From Pteria penguin (Eukaryota; Mollusca; Bivalvia; Pterioida; Pteriidae), in contig CM068583.1 in NCBI GenBank assembly GCA_035048485.1, positions 18,761,341 through 18,825,340 on the forward strand: a stretch of 64,000 bases of DNA, read 5' to 3'. The notes under the pieces are model-generated. The model was not told the origin of the DNA. It searched no databases and saw only the letters and a list, made by a program, of their open reading frames with translations. Numbering within the stretch: position 1 is the first letter of the stretch; each line of letters starts with the position of its first letter. The translations under genes and the position numbers were made by a program. Below, piece after piece: positions 32,122 to 47,100 of this stretch.

Positions 32122-35100
32122 ATGGCGGGCGAAATTGGAAAATCTTCATTCAATTTAACAAAACTAAGAGAAAGAGTTAGAACTTATATTGACAAGGTAT
32201 CTTTATACAGTTTGTTAAAATGAAAATTATCGGAAGCTACCCATTGTTTTCACAATCAGAGGAAATTCTCACTAACTATATATGCTTTACCGTTAAATTA
32301 ATAAATAATGAAATTTAAATTAAAATCCTGTGACTGTGTGATTGGTCTCCGGTCACGATGGTGTGGGCCTGTCTTATGATAGGTATTTGTCAAATAAAAG
32401 TTTGAAAATTTTTTAATTGAAACTGGAGCGTCTATGATTTGATTCTGAGCTGTCATAACTCAGTTGATAATCGGTCCTACTACTTACCGGATTGACTGCG
32501 GAATTACCGGATTGACTACGGAATTACCGGATTGACCAAAAAAGTTACCGGATTGACCAGTTTTTTTCAATTTTTTTTGCAGATATGGATCGAGTGATGT
32601 TAGTTACAGGTATTACGCGACTTTTTATGCAAAAAACGCATTCCGGGAAGTTGTAGTAATAGTTGGAATTTCCTCCGTTTGCGCCGCGGCGTAAAGAGAG
32701 ATAACTCTAGTTTCTTAGTGGTATGAATCGGGAATATGAATTTGTGTACATAACTTAATTTACATTGACCAAATTACATGAATATGAATTTAATTATTTA
32801 ATGTCATTTTATTCGCAGGTTACAAATATATCAAGTCAATACAAGTCAAGTTGAAAATATTACAACTGGATGAAGATATAAATATTACAAATTGACGTTT
32901 CCAAATTACGATATAACTATAATTATATTAATGTTATGCTAAAAGCATGCATTTGCTTAAAGCTCAATAAAATATATATATATATATATAATAAATTAAA
33001 TATATATAAATACAGAGTATAGAAAATAAAAACAAGTACATTTACTAAACAACTTGAAAACTATCACGTACTTTGAATGCCTCACGGATATATTTACCAA
33101 AGTTACACAATTCGCGAATGTTATTGCTGCTCAAAAGTTGTGTCATTTTGAATTTAAATTTGAATTTGGATTTAAAACATAGAAAGCGTATTATTTTGTA
33201 GTAGTTGGTTATATTTACAAAATAAGGAGGGTCCATATACGTTCTGGGTGAAGTTCTAAAATTCAGATAAATATATGTCAATTAATGTATGATATATATT
33301 GTGTTCATCTTGAAGTTAAATTATTACTTTATATTTGTAATATCTGATGTACCAAATGACATAAAGAAATAAATGAAACAAAACTAAACTGAATGGTCGA
33401 GAGTAGATTATCAACCAAGTACTTGTCTATAGTATTGCGTAATATTACGACCACGGGTTAATTGAATGGATGAATTATCACACCTTGTGTCATTTAAAGG
33501 TATTAATTAGCGACACCTCCGACGGTCGGGGTATTAAAAAATAATGCTAAGAATATTTAGATATTTGGATGAATCATGAAACACTTAAGGACAACTACAT
33601 TTTATCTACTGTAAAAGAAAGATTAATTGATATTCATAAACAATCACTTATGTCAGAAATTAATGCATCATCAAAAGTTGTTTTGTATAAACAACTTATT
33701 GATAAAGTCACGCTACAATCATATTTAACAAAACCTATATATGATGAATATAAGAAACCTATCAGTAAGATACGTCCCTCAGTTGATCATAGCGAAAATG
33801 CACACTGTTAATAAATGAAATTGGTAAATATTACTAAGAAAAATACAAATTAGACCACATTGAAAACAGAAGAGAGAGAGAGAGAGAAAACACCCCAGGA
33901 ACAAGCAAAGGTATATATAGTTATAATATACAATGAATGATATCAGATAAATAGAAGCATACTTTGACAGAGAAGTACTGAGTGCCATTATATTTGTATG
34001 TGTAATAACCTGGATCCGCGCATGACCATGTTTAATATCATAATAATATCACCTAGGCATACAACATAATCACTACCCTCAAGAATTAAATTAGAGCATC
34101 AAATACTAAATTAAACTTACTTGGGAAGACATGGTCACTCGATCTTTGATGTTGTCTACGTGGTGAAAGATAACTAAAAGATGATTCAGCTCGTATAATA
34201 AATTTCTTCCATATTGATCGATTTATATATATTTCTTAATTACTTTGTTACCAATCTTTAACCACTGAACCAATGCTATTACGCTGTCATTAAAACAGAC
34301 ACAATTACATGTATAATACTGTTATTGATTGTCAAATTTACATCAAAAACATTAATTTTACTACTGCCAATATAATAATAATAATCGATACATAATCGGT
34401 TATGAACATGTAGAATATTCCACTTTACATGTCATTAATTGTGTCTATTTTAGAAACAGCCGCGAACAACCTCTTAATTTGTTTTGTTTTGTTTTCTTCT
34501 TAATTTTATTATTAAGTTATTTATTAAACAACAAACACAAATTTGATAATGATAATTCTTTATTCTCGGCTATCTATATATTACTTGTAATAGGACGAAT
34601 TTTGGATATTTTTATACAAAACTGGAGTCATGAAATTAGAATGTCACCAAAACTACAAGTCTTTTCTCAAATTAAAGATAATTTTTTGTGCTCTTCTTAT
34701 TTGAATAATATTCTGAATAAGAATTTGCGTTGTGTTCTCACGAAAATTAGGATAAGTGCACATCGAAAGAGGAAGGTATTTCAATATAGATAGAGAAAAT
34801 AGAAAATGTAACTGCTGAAATTTAAATGTTATTGAAAATGAATACCACTTTTTGCTTGTTTGTCCTGTATATAATGATATACGAAGAGCGTTTTTACCAA
34901 AATATTATTGTCATTGGCCTAATGTAACTAAATTAAAATCTTTGTTAAATATATCTTCTAAAGGAAAGCAGTTAAAACTAATTCGATTTATTAACACAGC
35001 GTTGAAACATAGAGTATCATTATTGAATATTTCTTTATAGTCTATATATACATATATATGCCCTCTGGCAATATGTTGTAAATTATTTGCATTTATCTTT

Positions 35101-38100
35101 TGTATTGATGGCTATGAACATTTGTTTAATGCCAATAAATGAATTTGAATTTGAATTTGTAATGAATAATATGTTATACTCCCTATAATACTATAAATAT
35201 ACTTTATATGCATTAAACATAGCAATACATGGGTATATAAAATAAAAACATGACAATATTGTATTGTATGTATGACTGTATGTATTACTGTATTGTATTA
35301 TATGTATGACTGCATCTTCAGTTTTTATTATCTTCATCTTGACTTCTATTTCAAATCTGTAAATACAATAACAGTAAATTATTTTCATAAATAAGAGAAC
35401 TGAATATCAACAATCAAGTCTCACTTAAGCTATACAGAGTTCCCGCCCCCTTTCCTACTAATGTCAATAATCTCTCTTATGTAGTGATATAAATGCATTG
35501 TAAGTTTAGATTACATTAGAAATGAAGAATATATACCTAGGAAAAGAACAAAAATAGCCAAGACATTCTCCTCCCATCAATATATTCCCTAGCTTTACTC
35601 AACATGCTTAATTAGCATGGCCTTAACATGCCCCCCCCCCCTTTTTTTTAAATTTTATACAAGGATTTTTGTGGTATTGAAGAGAAATGGGTAATAGAGG
35701 CTTTTCAGTTTGATCATTATACATATAAATATTAACTATTTGCCTATTGATCAATCTCATCTTATGATTAACTATATTCATAATAAGATTATGTCATGCA
35801 ATACATAACATTTAAGACAAATAAGTATCTTATTTATATTTTTCCCCCAACAAAACTCCTTAAAAGTTGCAAAACCTTCACTTTCTATCATTTTTCACTA
35901 CATGTATACTATAGAGTTCTATTACAAGTGTTGAAACTGTGGTCTATAGTCATATATTCCCGATTCATACCACTAAGAAACTAGAGTTATCTCTCTTTAC
36001 GCCGCGGCGCAAACGGAGGAAATTCCAACTATTACTACAACTTCCCGGAATGCGTTTTTTGCCTAAAAAGTCGTGTAATACCTGTAACTAACATCACTCG
36101 ATCCATATCTGAAAAAAAAAATTGAAAAAAACTGGTCAATCCGGTAACTTTTTTGGTCAATCCGGTAATTCCGTAGTCAATCCGGTAATTCCGCAGTCAA
36201 TCCGGTAAGTAGTAGAACCCGTTGATAATGTGTGTTGTGGAATCAGGTACTATGCTGTCGGTCTATTCTGCACCCTTAAACACACTTGCCTATGTTAACT
36301 CAGTTTGAAAAAAGAACCAGCAAAATAACATTCAACATTTTTAGACTGATCTTTACTCTATACGGTGATATTTGTTATCCAGTAATATAAATAAGAAAAA
36401 ACATAGCTAATTTCAACATACCCTGAATGTCAACTATGTTGGCTTATTTGACGCTGTCGAGGTTACAGTGTATATAAAAATAAAACAGGCTATAATTGTG
36501 GACAAAATTGACGTGAAGTGGATTTCTATGAAAAGTTGAAATTTACTATAGTTGGCTCAGGGCCAATTGAACTAACGATATTGCTTCTGTGTATTGTAAG
36601 CTAAATGATCTTGATCGATTTAATGTTTTTCTTCTTCATCAGGCCTTCATACTTGAGGCTGAGTCTACTTTTTTTAATTGTACACAATCGGAGATAAAAC
36701 AGAACCGGCCTCAGAAAGGTGCACCAGTGTTTACACTGAAGTGATTACAATGTTACAAAATATGCAGCGCAGAATAAGCTGACGTGTAGAATAGGCCGAC
36801 ACAGCAGTACATGTTTGTGTAGCAGATTTAAGATTTGGCTACTGGGATGTCTCTTTAGCTCACTCCGTAACGCGTAGGACTGTTAGGTGTTCCAGAGTAG
36901 GTCTCAAAAACACTAGGAGGAGAGGTATGTTCCTTCAATTAAAGGGGAAAAGGAGGTTGTAGAATCAGGTATTTGTAGTGGTTTAAGATTCGGATGGGAT
37001 GTCTCTTTAGCTCACTCAGTAGCGCGCAGGACTGTAAATACTGGGTTTCTCAGTTTGAGACTGGCATTCATCCTTCATTGTTCATCAAATCACTTCATGT
37101 GCTTGGTTTGTGTGAAGTTGTGAACTGCAATAGACCTAGTCCTTTTCACATTAACTGCGAAGCTGTAATATTGGACGGAAAAATGATAAACGTTCCCGCC
37201 AAATCAATCAGAATGACGTCTAATTATGACATGCTAATTTGGAGGGAACATTAATTAATATGTCATCCAGTGTTACATGTACATCTCTTGAAATATTGCA
37301 TTCAAGTTTTGTACATGTAATCAACTTCCAGTCCAGGGTTCAAAACTAACTTTTTCAAGTACATGTATTAGTCTGGTGGATTAATTAAAATCTATCAGTC
37401 TGCAGAAAAATTGAGGGAAAATCTCATTTTATGACTAGATTTATTTCAAACAGTGATCGTATTTGACTTTAGTTTAAAGGTTTTTGCGAGTTTTGATATT
37501 TTAAAACACAGTGAGGCATGTATAGACCTCCTCCATGAATATAATTGGTTTCCTATGACGAACACTAGGGATCACTAACACGCGAAACATGTCTTCTACA
37601 GTATTGCAGGGTTTTCAGTATTAAGAATTATTTGAGGAGGTGATATAGAAATTTGAGCTGTAACATTTTGAGCACTTTATGTGTGAATGTGAGTAGTAAA
37701 TTGAGATCAGAGGAAATTCGAATTAGCGATTTCTGTCATTTGAAGTGGTGGTAGCCGGTTTACTGGTCTTATTGAAATCCTTGTCATTTCCAAAACACAT
37801 CGATGTTACACTGAAGCACCATCGAAGTGCTCCATACTGATCTCTATATAAACACATCAGTGACTTAGACACAATGACCTACCTTGACCTTGTGCTTTTC
37901 ATGAATGTTACTAAAATAGTGTTAGGGGTTTCCAGAAACTGAGAAAGTACAATTTTGTTTTGTATGCTTATAAAAATTTTTAGTGAGTCTGGTGTACAGA
38001 TACAATATGAAACCTGTTAGTCTGTGTTATTAGTTACTGACTTACAGACATACCTTAATTTTCGAGTCCTGCAGATTTGTCAGAATGATTTAAATTCTCG

Positions 38101-41100
38101 AAGTCAGACATCCTGGTACATGTACATGTATTGGAGAAAAGGCATTTTGAAAGCTTTGGATAAAGCATTGAACTTTATCATAGAAAGTAGTGGGTATTCC
38201 TGGAGGAATTTTGGTAAAACGGAATAATTAAAATATCTTATCATTCAAACAAGTAAATTTTGAAAACATATTTTACACATTTCCGATTGTATTTTACGAG
38301 CATACCCCTATAGAATTGATACAGAAGAACTTAAGTTGTATTGTCACTTAATGTAACCCCCGAGTTTTACCCACAAGTGTCCTAACCAAACTTCTCGGTT
38401 ATCTACATAGACAAATATAGACAGTGATATCTCGCCGACTTCGAGAATTATGTCACCTGACTGTGAAAATGTCAGATTACAGATACAACACACCATGATT
38501 TACTCTCAGGCCTAGTGTGTCTGGCATTAAACTTAACAAACAAAAAAGTAATTAGATAGAAACACAAGTCATCTGCTGAGTTTAACATCAGTGTCATGAA
38601 ATCAACTTGCACATGTATTTGTTAATAACTGTAGCAGTACATGTACAACCTGAATCATGATACTATACATGTATGTTATCCAAACTAGTTACTGTTCAAT
38701 ACATTGTATCACTTGAAGTTGAGACTGATGAATTTTTTCACCATGATTTCTGAATTTATAATGTATTTCTTTTGTAGCATCAGTATGATACTGCTTTATT
38801 TTGGGCGGATAAGATTGTTTCACTTTCAAACGGTAAGATTCTGAATGATAGTATCACTACCATATTGATTTTTACTTATACTTTATAGTTTTAAGTAAAT
38901 TCTTTGAAGAAGTAAATAGATATTGTTATCTATTATACCTAATGATTTTAATACTTACATGTACCAATTGCTTAAGTGATATGCATGAAGGGCAAAGAAT
39001 ACATATATTGTCATTGAGTATGTTGACAAAGTACATAAGATACGCTATACCAGTATTATCAGGAGATATTCACACTGCTGGGTACATCAGCAAACATGTA
39101 CATGTACTGGTAGTAAGATGAATCATGAATCTTTAAAAAATTCAGTTGATTTTAAATTCAGCATTTTCTGATACTGATTACATAATCACGGAGTGTAATT
39201 ATATATGCATAATGCATGTAGTGATGATATCAATAAATTTTGTGATGAAGTGAATAGGTGATGTATTGACATTTTTGTCTCCTGTAGCCTTTTGCCTCTC
39301 TGGCTTTCATCAGGTGTGGCTTGTCTCCTTAGCAAGAAGGTTTAATAGTGTATGATGGCAGTTTACTTGGTTGGAGTTCTCTGATTTATTTCCGGACTAC
39401 ATGTATATACTGTCGCTGAAACTTGATGATCAGAGGCAATAAAAAATAAGAATAAAATGGAAATGAAAGCATTAGAAAAAAAAATGGGAATGAATGTTTT
39501 GAGAGATGAAATCTTTGTAAACTCTCAGGATATTCTACTAAAATTATATATGTTTTTATTTTCAGGATATGTGGATGATGTATATTGGTATGCCCAGACC
39601 CTTTATTTGACTGGACAGTACCATCGTGCATCACGACTTCTTCAATCCAGAAAGTTAGACAAGGTATTGATTTATAGGGTTCGCTGTTGTAACCTTAATT
39701 ATGAGGAATTCAAAGTTTATAAGTGGTACTGATTATGACGTCGTAATAATGTCTCATTATTCTTTATGTCATGTTTGTGTGAATACATTTTATTTCCCCC
39801 CTATATATTAGGACCGCAGTTAATGGTGGCGAACCCTATTCTAGAATCTTTCACTAGGGTTTGGTGATGGTTGAAAAATCCACTTACATGAGTGTCCAGT
39901 TTACTTAGTCAATGTCAAGGTTTTCCAAATGAATACATTGTATCTGTTTGAATAATATGGTATACAGAGTGAAAGTATTAAATAATTGTTAATTTTATAC
40001 AAGCATATTTGTTGAAATATCTCTTTGATAATGAAAAAGTGAGTTTTCATAAAACATGGTTGATTGATTGATAATTGTTTTATGTCACTCCACATTTTTC
40101 ATGTATATTTTGACAGCATCTGCGTGATGCATTGAATAAAATTTTATACCTTTGCAATGGACCCACTCAAAGCGGTGAGGAATCTCCTAAGTGTGACACA
40201 GAATCTCAGTTTTCACTGTCTCATCGTAAAGACAGGATCTGAGTTTGCCTATGTTAAGACTCAGACTTAGGACTTTTTGGTCAAGAGCTGAGCACCTTAT
40301 CCACTGATCCACTGAACTACACCAGCTCAATAAAACGAAGAAAATGAGGTCTTAAGGATAGAGTGAATGTGTTAAGATTATTCTCTGATCTATGAATAAA
40401 CCATCAATGCCTGAAATTTGTACAAATCAGTTTAAATGAATGTGAAATATTGACCCTTTTTCATATTTTTACAGACTCATGCTCTCAGTAGATATCTAGC
40501 AGCTAAATGTTACGTAAGTAAATATCTATACTCATATATTGTTAGTATAGAATGATAGGTAGATTAATATTTACCCTGAAAACTAAAAAAATGTGGGGGT
40601 ATTTCAGTCTTTAAACTGAAATACACCATCATGATTTACATCTGAATCTTTCAAACTCTTTACATGTTGCTTTCATGGGAGTAACATATATCACAGATAA
40701 TTTCATTGAGTTTTTGGTAAATGCTATCGCAGATATTACATGAATGAGAATTAATGTCAATGATAAGATTGCCAATGCATTTTATTTCAGCTATTAATCG
40801 TAATATCATTTCAATTTTTCAGTTTGAGTGCAAAGATTTTCAAGAGGCTTTGAATGTATTAGACATGATAGAAAACAACAATCCAAGAGTACTATCCCAG
40901 AGTTTTAATGAATCACTATGTAACCTTGTCAACAAGGAGGTAAACTTTTTCCTTGGAGTATTTCAGCAAAGTTTATTCTTGTGATCAGAAATTAAATAAT
41001 GACTGAAAGTAATACTTCAAAATTTTGCAAAGGGAAGGTAATACAGATGCACTGAAGTAATAGATAAATTAATCTAAATTAGTAGAAAATACAGTAGCTA

Positions 41101-44100
41101 TTGATTCTTGTATCAGCTTCTTTATTTTCTAGGTAGAATACTCAATAAATTTATTGCGAGGAAAAATTTATGAGGCCATGGACAATAGAAACCTTGCCGT
41201 AGAATGTTACAAGGAAGCCCTGAGACAAGATGTGTATTGTTTTGAAGCTTTTGATCTTCTTGTTAACCATCACATGTTGTCAGCACAAGAAGGTACAGTG
41301 TACATGGCTCAAAATTTTGGACAGATATGTGAGCATAAACCTTCCTCCGATTTTATATGATGTAAGGGGCAATATCGGACATTTTTGCTGCTCAAATTGG
41401 CATCATTTTACTCTGTGACGTCACAATCCAAGCATTAACGTCATTTAAAAAAAAAGTGATTCGTTTGCTATTATGTCCCTTACATCGTTTGTAATTGGAA
41501 AAAGATCTTTTAGTATCATTATGATCTAAATATGTAGAAAAGTTTGATATGACAATAGTTGTTGGGGTGATTGTGGTGTACTGATTTCTTATTTACTGAC
41601 TTGATCATGTATTTTACTGAAATATGAATTCTTGGTATTTTTCTTACTGTATTTGACAACCTTTTAAAGAAAACAGTAAATATACAAACCACTTTGATGC
41701 CTTTAAAAGTAAATTTAACAGAAGTAAAGTACCCCTTATATATTATGTTTCTACTTTAAAGTTGGGCAGGATTTGGTGTAGTGGTTAAGCGCTTGGCTTG
41801 TGGCGCCGACGATCCGGGTTCGATTCCCGGGTTGTGCCACTATGTTTAAGAAGTTAGTAACCTCCTGTTTCCATGTCGCGATATAACTGAAATATTTTTG
41901 AAAGCGATGTAAAACACCAATCAACCAACCAAATCCACTTTAAAGTTTAAAGGCTTCATGAAGGTGTACTGAATTTCAGAAACAAGTATCATGAAATGTG
42001 TTTGTTGAAAATGTCAAGATACCAGTGCATTTTATCATTTAGTTGGTATTATGTGATACACCATTCATATGTACATCGTAATCTGTAACTGATGACCTGT
42101 CTTACATATTTAAATGATGGTCCTTGATTTTTTATTTCAGAAAGAGAACTTTTGAATAATCTTCCCTTTTCTTCTCAATGTCCTGTTGAAGAAGTAGAGT
42201 TTGTGAAATTCTTATATGAAAATAAACTCAAAAAGGTGTGTTTCATATACCAGTAAAAATTTTACATTAAAACTTCCGTGCAATTTTACTGATTTCTTTT
42301 CATACTTGAAAAATTTGATTGAAAATAATGTGTATTGATATCTTACACAGTTTGGGAGTTTTATAGGAATCAACCTGTCTGTCCTTTGGTCTGTCATGCG
42401 ATCTCTGTGTCCATGAAGTCAAGATCACTTAGTCTATATCAAACATTGTTGATTGGTTCATAAAATTGTCATAGTAACATGGATGTGCTTCACCATATTA
42501 CTGTACATCACAAAAAGAGTGTGTCGTGATATTCCTCCTATATAAAGACCATAGTGAGTCCAGGACTGACATTGGTTTCTGGTCTATAAAACCATTTCAG
42601 TAATATTGATTTGCTATATATATTAACCCAATTTTATGCAAGGATATGTTATCACCAAGAGACTCTATAGCTATGATCAAAATTGGTGTGCAGTTCATAC
42701 TAATTAAAAGCAATGATACAGATCTGTGTGCTACTATTTCAATGTTATAACTCAAGGTCAGTCTCTATGACAGTGCTAAAATTCCGTTGTAAAGTAACAG
42801 TGTACTTCTTACGTAACATAAATTAGGATATATATATAAATATATAGTTATATTCTACATGCATAGTTTTTAAATAATCAGGACTTCAGTCACATGTGTG
42901 ACATGTTTTATTTGTTGCATTGTAATTCTGTGCTTTTCGTAGGTTCCATAGATGGTATTTATTTTCTTTTTGCAGTATGATAAGCCAAAAGATTTAAAAG
43001 TTCCAGATTCATTATCAGTTTTGAACGAAAACTTTGATGTGGTGGTGAATTTGGCAGAGCGACACTATTATAACTGTGATTTTAGAGAATGTTTTAAGAT
43101 TACCTCAAAGTGAGTCCAACTGCTATGTTTATTTATTTGAATTGTGATTATCAGTGGAATTTATATGAAGTGTCATCATTGAACCATTTCAGCTATAGTC
43201 CAGTAAAGACATATTATATTGGTATTTCAGTTTTGCATGTTGTTTATGTATTCACCCATGCATCTTGAATTTTAAATACATGTAGTTGAGGTTGTTATAA
43301 TTTTTGGAGTGAGGACTCTCCCAAGAGATGCCCTACTTTTAAGATTGTTTGTGCAATTGATTCAAAAGAATAGTCAGTGGCAGATTTCAGGGAGCGGAGG
43401 GGGCTCCTGCTTCCTGGAAATGACCCAAAATTTTAACAAAAACCCTGTATTTTGGCCGATTTTGCCCGAGACTGATCTTTTTCTATCTGGAACTTAAACT
43501 AGTGCTTGATTATTTTTCTCGCACCTCAGCTGCTCGATGTAGGCTATAGATATTTTCAATGTTTTTGTTTACTTCCTTTGATGGCCGAATCACTGATTGA
43601 ATAAAAAGATAGTCCGCCGCAATAAAGTAAAACTCCATGATATTCATGAAGAAACTTTATATTTTGATAGGAATTTTCAACATTAAACTTAACGATAACA
43701 CACAATGTTGACTATCTCTCTGATGCAAAAATCGTGAGTCGCCATGTTTCATTTGTTTGTAAACAATGCAGATGACTCGCGGAAGGATAAAAAGTGTTCC
43801 AGATAGAATTTTCCAGTACTGATAAAAAACCGTATAAGTGGATCTCCGGTGCGAGAAAAAATAATCCTGGTATCGCATTAAACGACAAACAAATCTATTG
43901 CATTATTAATGTCTTGTTATGTATTTTATATCTACAGAGTACTCACTAAAGACCCATACAATAGTCAGTGTTTACCAATACATATAGCAGTGTTAGTGGA
44001 ACTTAAAAAGTCAAAAGGTTAGTGTCTACTTATTTAGTTGATAATTTTGTTTGCTGGAACAGGAAAGTTTTGTCTTTTAAGAGTTTGGTTATGTACATCT

Positions 44101-47100
44101 GTAGAAGAGAGGTTTGAACTAATTTTGGTAAAGGAGAGGTTTTCATTCTCTGTTGAGTTTTGTTTAGCACCTCTCTTTCAGTTTTAAGAGATGCTGAACA
44201 TTTTTCTAAAATCTTTCATTGAAAATCTGAAGTTTATTCCGTATTTTTCAATCTATTCACTGATACACATTGGCAGACCAAAAAACCCAAACAAAACACC
44301 CCCCTCCCAAAAAAAAAAACAAAAAAAAAAACCTAAAGAATAAAATCTTCAATGAGACATAATTAATTAATCTGAATAAATATGCTATGCATGTACCTTT
44401 GAATACAAATACAAGTACTCATTTCCTACTTTTCATTTCAGAATTATTTTATATTGCGCATAAATTGGTGGATTTATACCCAAACAAACCTGTAAGTTTG
44501 TATTTTAATAAAACCTAATTTTAAAAGGTAAAGTCTTTTTCACAGTTTGACATATTGAATTGGAATACATTAACCAAAAAACGATATTTTGCTACACTTA
44601 TCACTTAGTTAGTTAGATTGAGACCTTTAGGGTGAGATAGTTCAAGAATAATGTGTAAAATGGCTTTTTGTTGTCAAAAAGTTTTCAAAATTTAAATCGA
44701 CAAATCTTTAGCTTTCTATTTATTAGATTGATGTGCTACACATATTAGCAGATCAGTAATTGTGTTGGGGTCATGACCTTGAGGTGACCCAGGTGGATGT
44801 AAATTTCATTTTCATTTATGGGTCAAGTTTTTCAAAATCACATTTCACAGTTACATACCAAGCTTACGTCATTTGTATTTGACATGCTTATACATGTGTA
44901 GTAGAACCTTCATTGTGTGTGTATTCCTCAATGTTTTGTATTACATAGTTTTCTCTGCTAATTACTCCAGGTTTCATGGTTTGCTGTGGGTTGTTACTAT
45001 CTTCTGATAGAAAAGAGTGAACCAGCTAGACGATATTTAAGGTGAGAAATTTTCTGCTCACATAATTTATGAAGTCAAAGAAACAAAAATCAGCTAAAAT
45101 TCTTTAAGCAAAACTTGGTCTTAATTAGGTATAAAAAATAAATTCAATACAACAAAGTAAATAAAGAATTAATAATAGAATTACTTACATCATTGTATTA
45201 TTGATTATTCTTTATGGTTTTTCAACAGCAAAGCTACAACAATGGAGAGGGTATATGGTCCAGCCTGGTTAGCGTTCGGTCATTCTTTCGCCATAGATAA
45301 TGAACATGACCAGGCTATGGCTGCTTACTTTACTGCATCACAATTGATGAAGGGATGTCATCTGCCTCTCCTTTACATAGGATTAGAGTATGGGCTCACA
45401 CGTAATAAATTGGCACAGAAATTCTTCAGTCAAGCCCTAATGATTGCACCAGAAGATCCCTTTGTGTTACACGAGATGGGTGTGATAGCTTATCAGAATC
45501 ATGAGTGAGTTAATGTCTTTTTGATAGAACAAGATTATGTTTGTGTACTTGTTTTGGGTCATCTGTCTTTTTCACAACTTTCAGAAATTTTGCCTTATTG
45601 AGATAAATATTTATCCATAGAGTTATTTGTGTTTCACAAGTTTGTTTACTAATTAGGTGAATTAAGGAAGTCACCCTTAATGGGGGCGGGGTTGTTAACA
45701 AGGACCAAAGATCAAGAATGGTAAATTGCTATGAAATAGCTGATAAGAGATACTTAATTGTAACATTTGAAGCCATATTCTTTGATAGATTATTTGAATT
45801 CCTCTTCATATGGTAAAAAGTTGGAAAGAATTTGGTATAATTCAGTATAGAAGACAAGTTGAGGAAATGAATAGTATAGAACAATGACTGCATCCATTTT
45901 CTGTTTTCCGATTATTGTATTCAATTTTCAGTTGGTATGCAGCTGAGAAGTATTTCAATGAAGCTATACGCAAATTAGAAGGAGTCAGTCAACAAATAAC
46001 AGTAGAGAAATGGGAGCCATTGCTGAATAACCTGGGTTACACATACAGAAAACTCAAGTAATTAGTTAAACTTGAAATATGGAGTAAAGTACAAAAACTT
46101 CTTAATGTAAACAATAATAATGCAATGAACTAATTTGTAATAGGACATCAAGGGTAAAGGAAACAATTACAGGCTAGTACTCAATGAAACAAATGTAATA
46201 TATATATATATATTTTTTATTGTAGGCAATATGAGAAGTCACTAGAGTATCATCGGCAAGCTCGAGTTCTTTCACCGCAAAATCCCTCTACTTATTCCGC
46301 CATTGGTTATACTTATGTGTTAATGGGCAATAATCTGATGGCAGTTGACTACTTTCACAAGGTCAGTGTATATATCATTTATAAGGTTAGGACTAATATT
46401 GTAATATTTGTCTTTCAGGACACCATTTTGCATCCAGTATTACCTTTTGCCAAAGCTATAATAATATTAATAATATAGAATTATACCCCAGCTGTGTATT
46501 CTTGTTCAATGGGGTTATCTTTTCTCTTGGAAAATGCAGTGAAAGAGATAACTTTTTCTCTTTATAGGATGTATTATTCTTATACCTTGAATAATTACTG
46601 TAAGAATAATAATAATAATAATGAAAAATGATAATAATGATGAATAATATCAGTCGTATTTCCTTTGATTACTTTGTAAAAAACCCCAATCTGTCTTGCA
46701 TGCAAGTAAATGAATACTGGTACATATGACACAGAAAATTTTTGTTTGTTTCTGTATGCCATTTATTGTATTGTATCATAAATTTTAATTAATTTATCAG
46801 GCCCTTGGCATCAGAAGAGATGATACATTCTCTACAACTATGCTTTCAATAGTTATAGAAGCCCTTGTGACAGAAATGGATCCATATGATGGTAAGCCAT
46901 TTTCATCGTCTGTTTGTTTGCTGTCTCCTATAACCTTTGCCATAACTTTTGAAGCGTGAGAAATAGAGACTTCATATTTGGCATGCATACTCCACTAATA
47001 AAGACCATTCAAATTACACCAAGGTCATTGACCTCATGTCATTGACCATGACCTTTGACCTACATTTCAAAAATTTGTCTTATTTGGACTTTGTTGCTGC

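Larger units (their letters stand above)
32472..36220. mobile_element. MULE-like element with long terminal inverted repeats, in CDC16 intron 1
   Basis: Inverted repeats of about 265 bp (32472-32737 and 35955-36220) differ only at scattered bases, with outer ends CGGTCCTACTACTTACC and the complement GGGTTCTACTACTTACC. A 9-bp target duplication, GTTGATAAT, lies at 32463-32471 and 36221-36229. Each end has four subterminal TTACCGGATTGAC units spaced about 20 bp apart. A 9-bp duplication with long inverted repeats is typical of the Mutator (MULE) superfamily. The interior holds no transposase frame; it contains decayed LINE 3' fragments on both strands. It is therefore non-autonomous and may have carried foreign sequence. 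Assignment to MULE is inference; hAT-type ends are less likely because their duplication is 8 bp. Confidence 0.85.

Noticed and set aside
41764..41840. tRNA gene with a perfect T-arm
   Set aside because: It is followed by the family B SINE body and bounded by an 11-bp target duplication that includes body and tail.
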